From Apostichopus japonicus (lineage: Eukaryota > Echinodermata > Holothuroidea > Aspidochirotida > Stichopodidae), in assembly GCF_037975245.1 (NCBI RefSeq), contig NC_092569.1, positions 22,286,168-22,350,167 on the forward strand: a stretch of DNA of 64,000 nt, read 5' to 3'. A program made the translations under genes and the position numbers. Below the pieces are notes generated by a model that saw only the letters and a program-made list of their open reading frames with translations, was not told where the DNA came from and searched no databases. How positions within the stretch are numbered: the stretch's first letter is position 1; every line of letters begins with the position of its first letter. This document shows, piece after piece, positions 10,626-36,300 of this stretch.

Positions 10626-10774
10626 AAGCCGTAAATAAGAAATGAATGTGTAGCAAGTGGTATGATACAGTAAATAAATAAGGAATAACACACCAGAAAA
10701 AAACTCCACTTCACGACCGGTTTCGTCCTTTTGGTACTCATCAGGCGAAGGTAGGAATCGAACCTCGGATCTTG
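10626..10774 (-). mobile_element. tRNA-derived SINE, copy 2 (5'-truncated)
   Basis: Same body and 3' end as the copy at 10283-10480, but it stops at GATCCGAGG, before the box A. That is the usual 5' truncation of retroposed copies. It shares the GGTTCGATTCC box B. Confidence 0.72.
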
Positions 10775-11400
10775 ATCATTTACTATAAAATTAAATTCAA
10801 TGATTTAATGAAAATAGTTTTATTAAAATGACCCCCTCCCATCGACCATGATATGATTTCTTCTTCTTGCCCCTATTCAATGAAACCTGAAACAAGGGTA
10901 TAACAGAATTGCAACTGATTAATTTCGTCTTTTTGGTCTTAAACATTCAGAATTTGTTATGCGGCTTTATCCTGTTCATTGCAATTGGATACTATTTCCC
11001 GCTCCCAAGTTACCTTGCTGGAAAAACAACCGTTTAGCGAAAGATTAAGTATGCATGCTATGAAAAACATATCACATATCCTGTGTGACGTTAGGCAGAC
11101 GTAACAAATACAAAGCATGGAGTGTCCTTCTCCGACGGAGCGATTGTTTTTTCGCTGCATAGGAAATCACCCTGATGAAATGGAGTAACATCCGTGTTGC
11201 TTTCTTATTTCGAGGCACAATATCATCTCCATGGAAACGTTGTCAATTAGTCAGTCTCCATCTGCCATTACATTATACATTTAGCTTGTTTAAGCAGTTG
11301 AACCATTTCGTGCTTCCAACATTAACGTCTTTAAAGTCAGAAGGAACGAAAGGTGGTGTCGATTAGAAGACTTCTATCTTTAGAAGGGATGAATTGAAGT
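10775..11400. other. No feature recognised
   Basis: Unique-looking sequence directly upstream of the lectin start codon; it should contain that gene's promoter and 5' UTR, but I see no clear motif. Confidence 0.4.
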
Positions 11401-25344
<13,944 letters not shown>

Positions 25345-25374
25345 AACATGAATCATATTCACATACGATGTTAT

Positions 25375-25424
<50 letters not shown>

Positions 25425-28400
25425 TATATTATACATATGGATCATGGCGATCACGTTTAGTTTTTCTTTTCTCTCCACCCCCCCCCCCCCATTTCTGCAA
25501 GTCGATCCTACAAGTGTTATACGGATCAATGAGTAATTAAATGGTCACGTGATGAATCAATATTGATTTGTCCGGATGATGGGAGGGGGCGGGGTGGTGT
25601 ATAGAAAAGGCAGTAAAACATGTCAAAATAGTGATAATTATACATAGCCCTTAATTAATACTTAAAAGTAAATAACAGAATAGTTTATTACCATGTTTTG
25701 TCAATTTTTCATGTCAAATATAGCATATGGACAATGTCCATCATATTGTAATATATTGATATTTATTTACTTGTTTTGCATATTGTGGTTAGTACGAATT
25801 TAGTATAATTACCAAGGTACCCTGTGTGTACATTGTGTTGATAATGGTCTCGAGAGTGATCAGAGGATGTATTGTAGCTTCATCAATTTACAATCTTCGT
25901 TTTAGACTTCATTGCTTAATTGCTAAGTTTGGTAAAATTTCTAGAAACGGACTACCAAATCGGAAAAACAAAATGCCTCCATCTTCTTATATGTTATAGG
26001 ATCACAGTCCTCTATAGGTTCTAACAATTTGCTGGATTATACTATACTGTCTGGAGGTTTCCCCAATCAAATGAAATGATGTAATATCCAACAAGAAGGC
26101 GCAAAAAGCAGAATAACAACGGGAACAATATCTATATATAGCAGTTTACCAACAACATTTAAGATAACATACGGTAATCTATCAAAATTGTACTTGAAAT
26201 ATAAAGGCTGGTGGAAAAATATCATAAAAATAAAATTAGGAGGGGTAAGTCAATTATCGTTATCAGGCGAATCGGATACAAAAAATAAATGTAGTATAGA
26301 GAATAATAGAAATTAAAGACAAAACTATATATATAACGTTTTAGACTTTAAGTTCCATCTGTTAGAAAATACGGTTAATATGTATGCACATGCACTATTT
26401 TAAATCACTGCAATAATAATCTACATGTTGTATATATACGCAAATGTTTGAAACTACTTATTTGTTTTGGCAGTTTTTAATATCTTATCACGGTTTTCCC
26501 TTCAGCCCTTTACTTAAATGAGAATAAGTACGGTATGTTTATTCCCCTCATCATCCATTGACTTAACTCTGTTTAAAATTGTGCTTCTGGAACATGGGCA
26601 AGGGGGGGGGGGTGGATATAGGGTCTTTGATCGCCTTTCTACTCCTTTCTTTGGCATCACATTTTTACTAGTCCTATTCTCTTCTGAACTCCCGTAAACA
26701 TAAATTATTTCGTTTATCCTTTCTTCTGGTGCTCACATGTACAGCAATGACAGCATACTATGTTATTCCAGTTAAGTAAACCATGCTTGGGAACCGTAGG
26801 GGTGGGGGGAGGGGGTTTGTAGATACCATGAGAAGGTTCCCCCTTCTTGACAGAGATGCGACTAAAACTTCAGATTGGTGTAAAACAAATCCAATGGAAT
26901 CGTTATATTTTATTATTTTGGAGAGTCAAATAGCCAAGAAATGGACGTGTTATCTATTGGCTTTTCTGTATGATTATATTTTGTTTTCGTTTTGCTTTGA
27001 GCCATGACATTTTGACCGTGTGTGAATAAGATTTTGTCCACTATTTACTTCACTAAACTCATTCGCGGTTGCAAAGTTCGTAACATACTGGTTGACTATA
27101 GCTCTTTGAAGCCGTCAATGTCGTATAGTAACATTAAAGTCTGCATATAAACATCAGAGGTAGCAAGCACAATTCTGTTCTTCGTTAACCGGTAAATTAC
27201 AAAGTTAACAAAAAGAACTAAGCGGTTATCCTTCAAAATTGAACCACTTTTGCAAGGTGTCTGGGGATGGGTTAGGTGGTGTAGCAAGGCGTGGTGTAGT
27301 AATGTAAATGGGCCCCTGAGGAGCATGGTTTGGGCTTGGGTGAGCATCTTTAGCTCAGCTAAAAGCATTCAGCTGAGCTACAGCGATCGAATTTCTGTCA
27401 CTTTTTGCCACTGTGTTTGAATGACTGCCAATCAGTCACTTCCATTCCCTTTGGCTTAAATTATATATGAAGGTCACTTGAAGGTCACGAGGGGTCATTT
27501 TTTGAAAACTTAGATATGCTCCTCCTCCACAGCGTTTGTCCAAATATGCTGAAATGTTGTGGATATATCGTTTGATTGGTGGTGAACCAAATTTGTTTTT
27601 GGCACAATAGTTTTGTCGTCATGTGAGGGCCTAAAACAGGGTATTCTGTAGAGTTTCAGTTATGATGAAATGTAGGCCACACATGGTATGCAATGATCAT
27701 GAAATTGGCATTTCAACTTTTTAGTATACTCATGACCAGTATGCGTTTGATGTTAGTAGCGAAAATTTTTCCATCATAATTTTCCCGTCATTTGTTGGGG
27801 AATAATTCCACCTGTGGAAATATTTACTTGTTTTTCAGGCTTGCTATGTAGTTCTATGTCATTCTCTGTAAAAGGACTTCTTGCATCTTTTGTGTGGAAT
27901 AAACTATATTGTCGGAGCTGAATCTTTAACGTTTCTCTGTGGTACGTCGTTTTAAACAAGTTGCATGTCCTTCTATTATTGTATGGGTAAAATTTTAGTG
28001 AGCAATTTTTGGGTCAACCAATTCAAATGTAGTATCAACAACATTTTAGCAGATATAGCAGAGGAATACTTTTTATAATTTGGTTCTATTATTGTATGAA
28101 TGTTAACTTCGAAGTGCAGATACTTTTGGTCTTTTTTTGACAATGGGGCATAACTTATCCCTAGTAATAAGTGCAACGATCTATAACATAAAACAAGTTC
28201 GTGACAGTTTTCCACTTTGAAGGATGCAGCGTTCTAACGTCGTAACAAACTATGTCTGTTAAGAAGGAGCATAATGCAAGGAACTGAAAGGAGATGGGAG
28301 GATATGAAATGACACCGTTATCCCACCTATGTGCTATATTCTTCCCACAAAACAATGGATGAACTGCTCAGAAATATATTTCCAATGAAAAAAAAAATCA

Positions 28401-29200
28401 AATAGAAAATAAGCTGAGCTTCTGCAGCGTTGTTGATCGTGTTTGTTAGTCCGGCACCTCTAGTCTCTCGGATATATATGGCACGCTTCTCGGCCTTATG
28501 GCTAAGATCATGTGTAGTAACTGTTCCCTTTCGAGGAGAATGGTGATGCACACCTGACGATGATCACACGGTCCCGATGCAAGGAGACTGGGATTGAGGG
28601 ATGTTTAGGGATGTTTCATTTTGTATTATTGATGTTGCCTGGATTTAGATCAGCAGATTACCATTTTTGGTCATTTGGTCAATTAACAATATTGCTATCC
28701 GAGTTGGCCAGTAATTTCCCGCACATGTGACTGATAAAGCCACTTGCAACCTGTGGAAGATCGAAGGTGGTGTGCAGTAGATCGATCTTGAGACCGATTA
28801 ACCTTTTTTTGAGACTGACTGCATTGACTGGCCGAACAATGTATTAAAACTTAACCTCCTCTCACCCCCACCCCCCAAAAAGAGAAGAAAGGTTTTTGGA
28901 ATATCATGTCTGAGAGTCCAAGGGCCGCGATGCCCCCCGGCAGCTGCCGCGATTCGGCGACTCTTTATTCTCTCGTAGCGAGTTGGGGAGGTCAGCTGTG
29001 AAATATTTCAAAGTTGTTTCTATGCTTTATTTACTATATATGTATGAGATTCCTGTTTCACGGCAACGTTTAACATTAAAAGGTTAAAAAATGATACATT
29101 TACCAAAATTCTTCTTTAGATTTGTTATCTACAGAAGGAGGCAATCTACCTTAAAGAATAATGATAAACTTCACTTGGGGAAATTCCCCTAACTTATATT
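25345..29200. other. Intergenic region between the lectin and RAE1
   Basis: No coding segment recognised on either strand. It contains an (AT)n tract at 25378-25420, homopolymer C and G runs (25480, 26603) and ordinary AT-rich sequence. The lectin 3' UTR and poly(A) site must lie in the first part, but no site stands out. Confidence 0.5.
25378..25420. repeat. (AT)n microsatellite after the lectin stop
   Basis: About 43 bp of AT starting 34 bp after the lectin stop codon, probably in its 3' UTR. Confidence 0.95.
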
Positions 29201-29210
29201 GCGCATGCGC
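29201..29210. promoter_or_regulatory. NRF1-type palindrome, probable RAE1 promoter
   Basis: GCGCATGCGC is the perfect binding palindrome of NRF1, common in promoters of housekeeping genes. It lies about 125 bp upstream of a clean donor (GTAAGT at 29338) and in the only GC-richer stretch before RAE1. The distance to the RAE1 start codon (4.2 kb) requires a 5' UTR intron. Confidence 0.45.
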
Positions 29211-29219
29211 CTACTTGAT

Positions 29220-29337
29220 ACTCCCGCGCCGTGTACAATACTTGATGTCTATTCATCCCTGCACTGCGCTCAGAACTTGACTGGGATAGTGGTCATAACT
29301 GATGATATTTATGCCACAAATTATCAGTTGCTGAAAT
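29220..29337 (+). other. Possible RAE1 5' non-coding exon
   Basis: It would end at GCTGAAAT before GTAAGT and join an acceptor near 33345 (AATCGCAG) ahead of the ATG at 33384. The start is a guess from the upstream NRF1 motif. Only splice consensus and position support it. Confidence 0.3.
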
Positions 29338-30940
29338 GTAAGTTCGGGGCTAGCTCTTACTAAATGCAACTAAAGTATTTTAGGCATACTCATAGCTGAT
29401 TAGACTTCTGTCTGTAAGTGTGTAACATCAACAGTTAGGCCTACTGACATTGTTGCCTTTCATTTGCTGTGTAACGTTTTCGTTAAAATGTAATTTAGCA
29501 TGCATTAGGCCTATGCCATATGTATGGATCCACTAGTACTAGTAGTAGTTAAGCGAATTTTCCATTGCCTTCTCTGTCAAAACCGTAACGCAGTGGAAAT
29601 AAATAAATTTATCCTTCATTAAGCATCACGAGTGCATATAAAAAGAGAAAATGATAATAACATTACATGGCAGCTCGAAAAAATTAAAAAGGGAAACGAA
29701 AAATATGACTCGATTGGGAATTTGGAGTTACAGTAGGCTTGCAAGTCGCAGCAGCAGATACCTCAGCAGAAATTGAATATAGGCCTAGATAAAACAAATC
29801 AAAATTGAAACTGCGAAATTTGCCACGAGTCAATGCTATTCTGAATCTGAATGGGTTAAGTCGGAAAAAATCCTACTAGAGGACATAAATGCCAACGGAG
29901 CGCTACAAAGTATGAGTAAGAGTTATAAGTTATTAGATAACAAAACATGAGTTAGTTAGCTTGTCTTATTCATAATATTTGTTGTGTTTATTTAGATATT
30001 TAATATATATTTGTATATTTTCGTGGTGGTGTTCTATTCTTACAGTTATAACAAGAGATAGGCTAGGCCTATGCTATGTAGGCCTAAGTAAATACTGTAC
30101 TTAGCTGAACCTCATCGGTATTTGCGAACTAGGCTATATCGCGACCATTTTGTGACAAAATTATTGCTGTATTAGCCAAAAATATCGTATGTTCACATTC
30201 CTGTCAAATCACATTAAGTATTTTGTAAATTCCTTAAGCTCAGATGGTATTTTTTTTTCATTTACAGAGACCATGTATGTGGTGTCATCTCTCAGAGAAA
30301 ATTTAACAACCCTAGTAAATAATGAGCTACATTCCGTTATCTTCAGCCCATTACTATGTTAGCGCCCCTTTAACTTAGTGTTCTGTCTTAGCACAGGCTA
30401 AGAAGATGCCTATCATGCAAATTTAACGTGTAACTTATTCAATACTTTTGGGGGAGAAAATTAAGTAGCCTGCGGTTGGATTTGAAGTTTCATACATCAT
30501 TTTAATTTCAAGTAAAGCTTACTAGAGTTGGACTTGGTTTACACTTGGACTCTGACTTTCAGCAATGTTTTTGCTTTTCTTTGTACAGAGTTTGATTGAA
30601 ATTTCAGGAATTGTTATGTCAATTATTTTGTGTGTTGTTACAGAGAAGTATTTCTTCCTGATTGACTGAGATTTTGGTCAAGAGAAATTGTCGATTCGCA
30701 TCGTCTACTGTATGCACTTGCAATATCTGCTGTGCTATGGTAGACTAACTAGAACTACTAATTGGTTGTAGTAGAGGCATAGGCCACCTGTAGTCCCTAG
30801 GCCTAACTACGAAAAGCCTACTGTAGGCCTGCATTGTTAAGTACTGTAAGTTGTGTAAAGCCTAGGCTAGAATACCATCAGGGTGATGCAAATTTACAGT
30901 AATGATAGTGCCCAACCTTAGGTTAATCTAGGCTAAATAT

Positions 30941-32080
30941 CAGGCTTGGGGCGATTACATCTGAACGTAATCGATTACGATTACGATTACTTGAGAATGT
31001 ATGATTACGATTATGATTACAGCCTAAAGTTGAAGTAATCGATTACGATTACATTGTAATGTAATCGTGATTACAATCACGATTACATTGTGGTTACTTG
31101 CACAATCCTCTGCATATCTGTTTAATATAACTCTCTGCCGGGAAATAGGGCAATGAAATAGGGCAAAGTGAAGGGCATTTACAGTATATACGGACAAAAT
31201 TGTGGAAGTATATCTACAATTCCTACCAGGCATTACACATTTATGCCTTAACACGTTTAAGATGTGTAACCCATAAGTCCAGTAAAAAATACAATTTAAA
31301 TAAGTGGTTAATCAACGGTCTAGTGTGCGTTACTCACAGGATTAATGCACGATCGGGGGATAATGCAAGCGATGCACAAGGGTGGAGCGTAGCGGAGCCC
31401 GAGTGCATCCAGCGATAGCATTAACACCCGGAGTGCATTAATCATGTGAGTACCGCACGCTAGACTGTTGATTAACCCCGTTCATTCATACACTACCATT
31501 TGTGTGGGGGAAAAATCATACAACAAAACATTTTTGGTTACATATAACCAAAGATTTAGTAAAGTGATGCCCCGTAAGTTTACCAAGCGTTACTCACAGG
31601 ATTAACCACGGTCAGTTGACCTGAATGGACCAATAGGATTTAGGAATCTTTACTAAGTATGAATGAACAGACAATTAAACAGACAACCAGTTGTGTATGC
31701 AAAAGGATTGTGAACGCTGAGAGGCAGCATTGAACAGAATAATTCAGGTGATAAAAAATCCTTGAATATGGCGATCAAATCCACAGTACTTCTTAGTATA
31801 AGTTTATTGTGCTAGAGAATTCTAGAAGCAGGAACACTTCTTTGGTCACACTAAAAGCCAATAGTGAGAATTAGTTTTAATCTTTTCTACTAATTTTGCC
31901 CTTCTCATTCAAATTTCACTGTAATCATAAATGTAATACGATTACGATTACTTTGCCTTTGTAATCGATTACGATTACTTTGTAATTTTCACAAAAGTAA
32001 TCGATTACGATTACGATTACTTCAAAAATGTAATCGATTGTAATCGATTACGATTACTGATTACGATTACCCCAAGCCTG
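30941..32080. mobile_element. hAT element with TAATCGATTAC subterminal repeats
   Basis: Ends CAGGCTTGGGG and its inverse CCCCAAGCCTG are flanked by the octamer CTAAATAT (30933-30940 and 32081-32088). Both subterminal regions are dense in GATTAC/GTAATC, repeated about 25 times in total, many as the palindrome GTAATCGATTAC. The 1140-bp interior has no transposase and includes a separate approximately 170-bp palindrome (31306-31477). Non-autonomous. Confidence 0.9.
31306..31477. repeat. Approximately 170-bp imperfect palindrome inside the hAT element
   Basis: The arm GGTTAATCAACGGTCTAGTG and the segments GTTACTCACAGGATTAATGC and GGAGCGTAGCGGAGCCCGAG reappear inverted on the right side with scattered changes. 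Each arm is about 75 bp with a very short spacer, so the DNA or a transcript could fold into a long hairpin. Confidence 0.75.
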
Positions 32081-33383
32081 CTAAATATTACATTGAAGAA
32101 AATGGTCGCCTATTTTAAATGTTTTAACTGGTTATCAAATGCCTTTAGCCTAGCGTATTCATTTTCTAAAAGTCCAGTATTATGAGTAGGGGCCTACCTT
32201 TAGGCCTAGCTAGTCTAACTGCCTAACATTTTTTTGTTTGCATGGATGCATTACACTTTAGATTCAACCACATGTGATCTATTTGCTCCCAAAAATATTT
32301 TAGTCTAACCTTAAACGTAAATAAGTTAAACGAGTTAAACTCTGTTTATAAGACTAAGATGCTTATTTTGGACTCGCAAAGTGATCCATTTAATGTACTG
32401 TAGGTTCACAGTATACACGAGATCCAACAGTAGTTTTATGGTTACAGTTAATTAATGGTAGAAGTTAGAATATATCCAGCAGGCAAAACATTGAGTGTTG
32501 CCATGAAGACTTACTGTAAAAGGCAAACACATATGACACACTGTTGTATTGTATGCTATGCAATAGGTCCAAGCTACTGTATATAGTAGACCCCACACTA
32601 CTACAGTACTATTCATACATGTGTACAAATCTGTAGCCTGGGCCATATTCTATGCAAATAGAATGTTTTTACACTTTAAGCATGAATACCCTGAACAAAT
32701 GTATACTAAAATAGCATTTAGGCAGTTTCAAAATGTACAATTTACAGATTTAAGACTTTCTTAGTTAGCAGTTTTTCCATATTTTGGTATAAAATTAAAG
32801 ATTATCAGTAATTGCCTTAGAAAGTTAGTCCACTCAAAAAATGTTCAAAAGTATCTTTTATTGTATTTTGGTGGTGTTTTTACTGCTTAACTTTGTTCTT
32901 GTGTTTGTTTTACAGTAAAGCCGTGCGTGACGCAGTGAGCGTCGCTATGTACATAAAAGTATAAATATTATTATTATTAATAATATTAAAAGTACTTGCC
33001 TTGCAACTCTGATTCTTGTTATTATTCCCAGCCATTAAGGATTATTAACATAGACAATTACCCTCTCTCAGCTGCGATATAACTACTGTACATAATTTTA
33101 TAATAAAGTGGTTGTCAAAATTAGCATGGATGACTATTATCTGCCTCTTTGCTTATAAATAAGGGCAATACTGATGACATTTAACAACATGGAAAAAGGA
33201 AAACAACCTTATAAGACTGTCATAGGAAGGTTTTTTACTGTTCCTTCTGCAGAATATGTAGACTTTTGTTAGGTCTAATTCCTACGGTATTGTGCATGTT
33301 GTATTATATAACATTTCACCTTGATATCCATTAAAGAATCGCAGACATCAGGAAGTCATCTCAGAAGCTTACCATTTAGAATC

Positions 33384-36300
33384 ATGGCTTTCCAGTTTGG
33401 TGGCAGTCAACAACCCACTAGTCTGTTTGGTCAAAATCAGTCTAAGTCTAAAGATTTTGAAGTGACCTCACCCCCAGATGACAGCATTAGTGCACTAGCA
33501 TTCAGTCCAGCTACAGTTCCCCTTACATTCCTTGTGGCTGGCTCTTGGGATAACAAGGTATAGTAACATCATTTTAGAACATTTTAAAGAATTTTTAGAC
33601 TTGGTTTATGAACTCTTTTGGTTTTCGATGTATGAATAAATGATTTATATATAACAGTGGATTAAAAACAGGAAATGTAAATGAATCTAAAAACTTGTAT
33701 AAAGCATTGCAAAAGTTGGATGTAATAAGACTCTAGCATTGATTGTTTTACTACTTTAATTTGAACTGTATGATTGGATTAAAGGCACCGTGTCAAAAAG
33801 GAAAACCATGGCAGCTGCCAAATCTTTCTAAGTTACAGTAGGATGAACCAATAGCAAACGAATTAGGGGTTATCTCTGCAGTCAAGCAGCTCTTGCCTAA
33901 ATATTGCGTGACACTTTGAAGCCGAATAGACTGTAACCTACGCAGCCCAGAGCATGGTTTTCTAGCCCAGCCAGCGTGCTACATTTGATCACCTGTAGTG
34001 CCTTAATATGACAACAGATTACAGTATATATATGAAGCATGGTTTGATACAGTATATGATGCATCGCGATTATAGTAAATAACTTCATATACTGAAGCAG
34101 TTATGTATTTCATTGGTTAGGATTATTAAAACCAAATCATCTGTAGAAGGGATGAGCTTTGATTCAATATGATGCTAATAGGTACATGGGTCATTCCATG
34201 TCAAATCACCAAATCTTCATACCGGCAAACTCCACTGCCTATATAGCCATTACTGCCATATAGTCAGTACTGCCATATAGCCAGTACTGCCATATAGCCA
34301 GTACTGCCATATAGCCAGTACTGCCATGTAGCCAGTACTGCCATATAGCCAGTACTGTCATATAGCCATTACTGCCATATAGCCAGTACTGCCATATAGC
34401 CAGAACTGTCATATAGCCAGTACTGCCATATAGCCAGTACTGCCATATATAGTCAGAACTGCCATATAGCCATTACTGCCTTATAGTCAGTACTGCCATA
34501 TAGCCAGAGCTGCCATATAGCCAGAACTGTCATATAGCCAATACTGCCATATAGCCAATACTGTCATATAGCCAGTACTGCCATATAGCCAGTACTGCCA
34601 TATAGCCAGTACTGCCATATAGCCAGAACTGCCATATAGCCAGTACTGCCATATAGCCAGTACTGCCATATAGCCAGTACTGCCATATAGCCAGTACTGC
34701 CATATAGCCAGCACTGCCATATAACCAGCACTGCCATATATAGTCAGTACTGCCATATAGCCAGTACTGCCATATAGCCAGTACTGCCATATAGCCAGTA
34801 CTGCCATATAGCCAGAACTGCCATATAGCCAGTACTGCCATATAGCCAGCACTGCAATATAACCAGCACTGTCATATATAGTCAGTACTGCCATATAGCC
34901 AGTACTGCCATGTAGCCAGTACTGCCATATAGCCAGTACTGTCATACTGTATAGCCAGTACTGCCATATAGCCAGTACTGCCATATAGCCAATACTGTAA
35001 ATAGCCTGCAATTCAAACCTGTACAGTACTCAGATACTGTAGATATTAAGAATATTGCATAAATGTTGTAATGTCATTTACATTGTCAGTCAAATCAACT
35101 AAATTGCCACCAACCATTTGAACATCGATTGCAAAAGTAACCGTCTTCCCTGAATAGAGTCAGCAACATTGTAACCTGTGCTCAATTATCGATTCTGTCC
35201 TACTGTAGGTACGATGTTGGGAAGTTCAGAACAATGGGCAAACAATTCCAAAAGCAGAGCAGATGCACACCGGGCCAGTCCTGGACGTTGCCTGGCATGA
35301 TGTAAGTGTTCACCACCAAGGTGGAAATTAGTTATTTATTATATGTAGTTGGTTGACAAACTTGTAATTTGTATTATTAATCAACACTTAAATACTTAAT
35401 GTAGCTAACTTTTTAACCTTTCATAAATGATTCTGCAATTTTCAGTTTCCACCAGACTCACATAGATTACTTGAGTAGTGTTCTAGCTAGTTTTGGCAGG
35501 TTTACTGCATGATGTGATTTTCACCAAAACATTATTATACATAGATTTTTCAGTTTTGCATGTTGTCAAAGGAAGCAATACAACAGTACATTGAATTTAC
35601 AAGACACTTTTTTGGCTAATATTGTATTAATTTGCATCTCATATTTTGTCAATTACCGCATTAGCAATCAAGCGTTTCTATACGCTTGGTGATGTCTTAT
35701 ATTATATGGTGAATATTACATGTCTAGGTCATTATGATCGAACCCAAAGCATTTAGCTTCAATATTGGACGATATGCACTGATAAATGAATTATTAACTG
35801 GTTTTAATTTTCTTTGATTAAAATTAATGTGTGATCTAATGCAATTCCATAAAGTGAGTTCAGTTTTATTATTATTATATTTTATATTTTATTTTATTTC
35901 TGTTCGTTGTCAGGATGGGACCAAAGTCTTCACAGCGTCTGCAGACAAGCAAGCCAAAATGTGGGATTTAAACAGTAACCAAGCTATCCAAGTAGCCCAG
36001 GTACTACTGTGTTATAATAATACTGTACAACTGAGTAGAAGGCAGTCATTTTTAGACCAATATAATCGTTCACTACATACAGTAACAATGGTGAATTCAG
36101 GTATGGCATCCCAGAATGCTATATGCAAAAATGGTCAGATTGCTAGATACAAGTGCAAAGATATATAGCAGTGTTTGTACACAAGAACCATATGTAGTAT
36201 TTTATAAAAGAAAGATTCAGAGCTTTCGAAACTGCTTCACACAATTTGAACATTAAATTATTCCCTGGAAAGACAGCATTACAGTAGAAATGCACAGTTA

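Noticed and set aside
34487-35011. 174-codon repetitive frame rich in W, Y and A
   Set aside because: It follows the 17-bp minisatellite, lies inside a RAE1 intron on the opposite strand and has no start context or family.
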